From: an uncultured Erysipelotrichaceae bacterium
GTDB taxonomy: Bacteria > Bacillota_I > Bacilli_A > Erysipelotrichales > Erysipelotrichaceae
Assembly: GCA_937893225.1 (NCBI GenBank)
Contig: CALBJM010000402.1
Coordinates: 1 to 5,824 of the forward strand
Reading direction: 5' to 3'
Length of the DNA stretch: 5,824 nucleotides
Program-made: the position numbers and the translations under genes
The notes under the pieces: model-generated
Seen by the model: only the letters and a program-made list of their open reading frames with translations
Database searches by the model: none
What the model was told of the DNA's origin: nothing
In this document: positions 5,505 to 5,824 of the stretch, piece by piece
Layout: each line of letters opens with the position of its first letter
Position numbering within the stretch: position 1 is the first letter of the stretch

Positions 5505-5824
5505 ATGGGTAAATTCTTAAAGAAGAACTGGTTCGTAGTTCTTGTCGCAACATTATTTATTGGTGTTGTTGGATATTATATCTACGACACAAACAAAGGA
5601 AAACTCAAAGGAAAGAAAGTCGATGGAGAGGATGTTGTATATGAAGTCAATGGGCAAGATACAACAGCTTCAAAATTCTATGATGATTTGTACGCTTCTA
5701 GTGGAACAAGCAGTGCAACAGCATTGTTTAAACAAGCTGTTGCTGATGCATCTATCAACACAACTAGTGAAATGAAAGATAATGCTAAGAAGCAAGCAGA
5801 ATCCATCAAGTCTAATTATCAGTC
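5505..5824 (+). CDS. Membrane-anchored extracytoplasmic protein, possibly a PrsA/SurA-like foldase (partial, 3' end cut off)
   Basis: The frame opens at ATG 5505 behind AGGAGG and stays open to the window edge, giving 106 residues. MGKFLKKNW is a positive N-terminus. It is followed by one hydrophobic segment, about residues 9-27 (FVVLVATLFIGVVGYYIY), with no lipobox Cys and no clear signal peptidase site. It therefore looks like a signal anchor, with the rest outside the cell. After a Lys/Gly-rich linker (31-41), residues 44-62 (VVYEVNGQDTTASKFYDDL) match the 'vaxVNGxxItxxxFxxxL' start of the SurA/PrsA N-terminal chaperone domain. A charged, Ala-rich helical stretch follows (about 88-105). 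PrsA-type proteins fold secreted proteins and often carry a parvulin prolyl isomerase domain further on, which cannot be seen here. Family members are often lipoproteins, and this one is not. It is transcribed divergently from suf and probably unrelated to it. The gene is confident; the foldase call is moderate. Confidence 0.6.
   Translation, partial: MGKFLKKNWFVVLVATLFIGVVGYYIYDTNKGKLKGKKVDGEDVVYEVNGQDTTASKFYDDLYASSGTSSATALFKQAVADASINTTSEMKDNAKKQAESIKSNYQ

Noticed and set aside
1..5824. Recoded TGA (mollicute code), CRISPR array, tRNA, insertion sequence or riboswitch
   Set aside because: Trp codons are TGG and TGA ends genes (sufU, cyclo-ligase). No spaced direct repeats, cloverleaf, transposase or terminal inverted repeats are visible, and both leaders are only about 20 nt.

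Overview
The window comes from a low-GC, Gram-positive (Firmicutes/Bacillota) genome. The gene order sufC-sufD-sufS-sufU-sufB with a zinc-type SufU, AT-rich codon use, clear AGGAGG/GAGG ribosome binding sites and TGG tryptophan codons with TGA used as a stop all fit this. The sequence style and the very short SufD suggest an Erysipelotrichia-like gut bacterium. That lineage call is inference, and no species can be named from the sequence.

Layout. Almost the whole window (5346 down to 610, minus strand) is one tightly packed SUF iron-sulfur cluster assembly operon read from right to left: sufC, sufD, sufS, sufU, sufB. Neighbouring genes overlap by 1 to 7 nt or are separated by only 9 nt. It ends in a strong intrinsic terminator (585-608) that starts one base after the sufB stop. 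Just beyond the terminator, on the same strand, lies a 5-formyltetrahydrofolate cyclo-ligase gene (56-577) with no visible ribosome binding site. The left 55 bases hold a perfect inverted repeat and either the tail of a convergent gene or the start of another minus-strand gene; neither can be settled here. On the right, a 158-bp divergent intergenic region (5347-5504) carries a candidate suf promoter and, on the plus strand, a good promoter and AGGAGG site for a membrane-anchored extracytoplasmic protein (5505 to the window end, truncated). Its visible N-terminal part resembles the PrsA/SurA type of foldase.

How the genes work together. SufS takes sulfur from cysteine as an enzyme-bound persulfide and SufU accepts it. 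The SufB-SufC-SufD scaffold ATPase receives the sulfur and builds the Fe-S cluster. The cyclo-ligase belongs to folate metabolism and is probably only a positional neighbour.

This is mainly a core housekeeping region. I see no mobile element, CRISPR array, phage gene or RNA gene, and no evidence for a wholly new system. The most interesting points are departures inside the SUF proteins. SufS has Gln where B. subtilis SufS has the zinc-ligand-swapping His, and the SufU Cys47 motif is altered to match a non-canonical interface. SufD is very short (266 aa), SufC has a C-terminal tail of about 30 residues, and the cyclo-ligase start sits directly behind a terminator.
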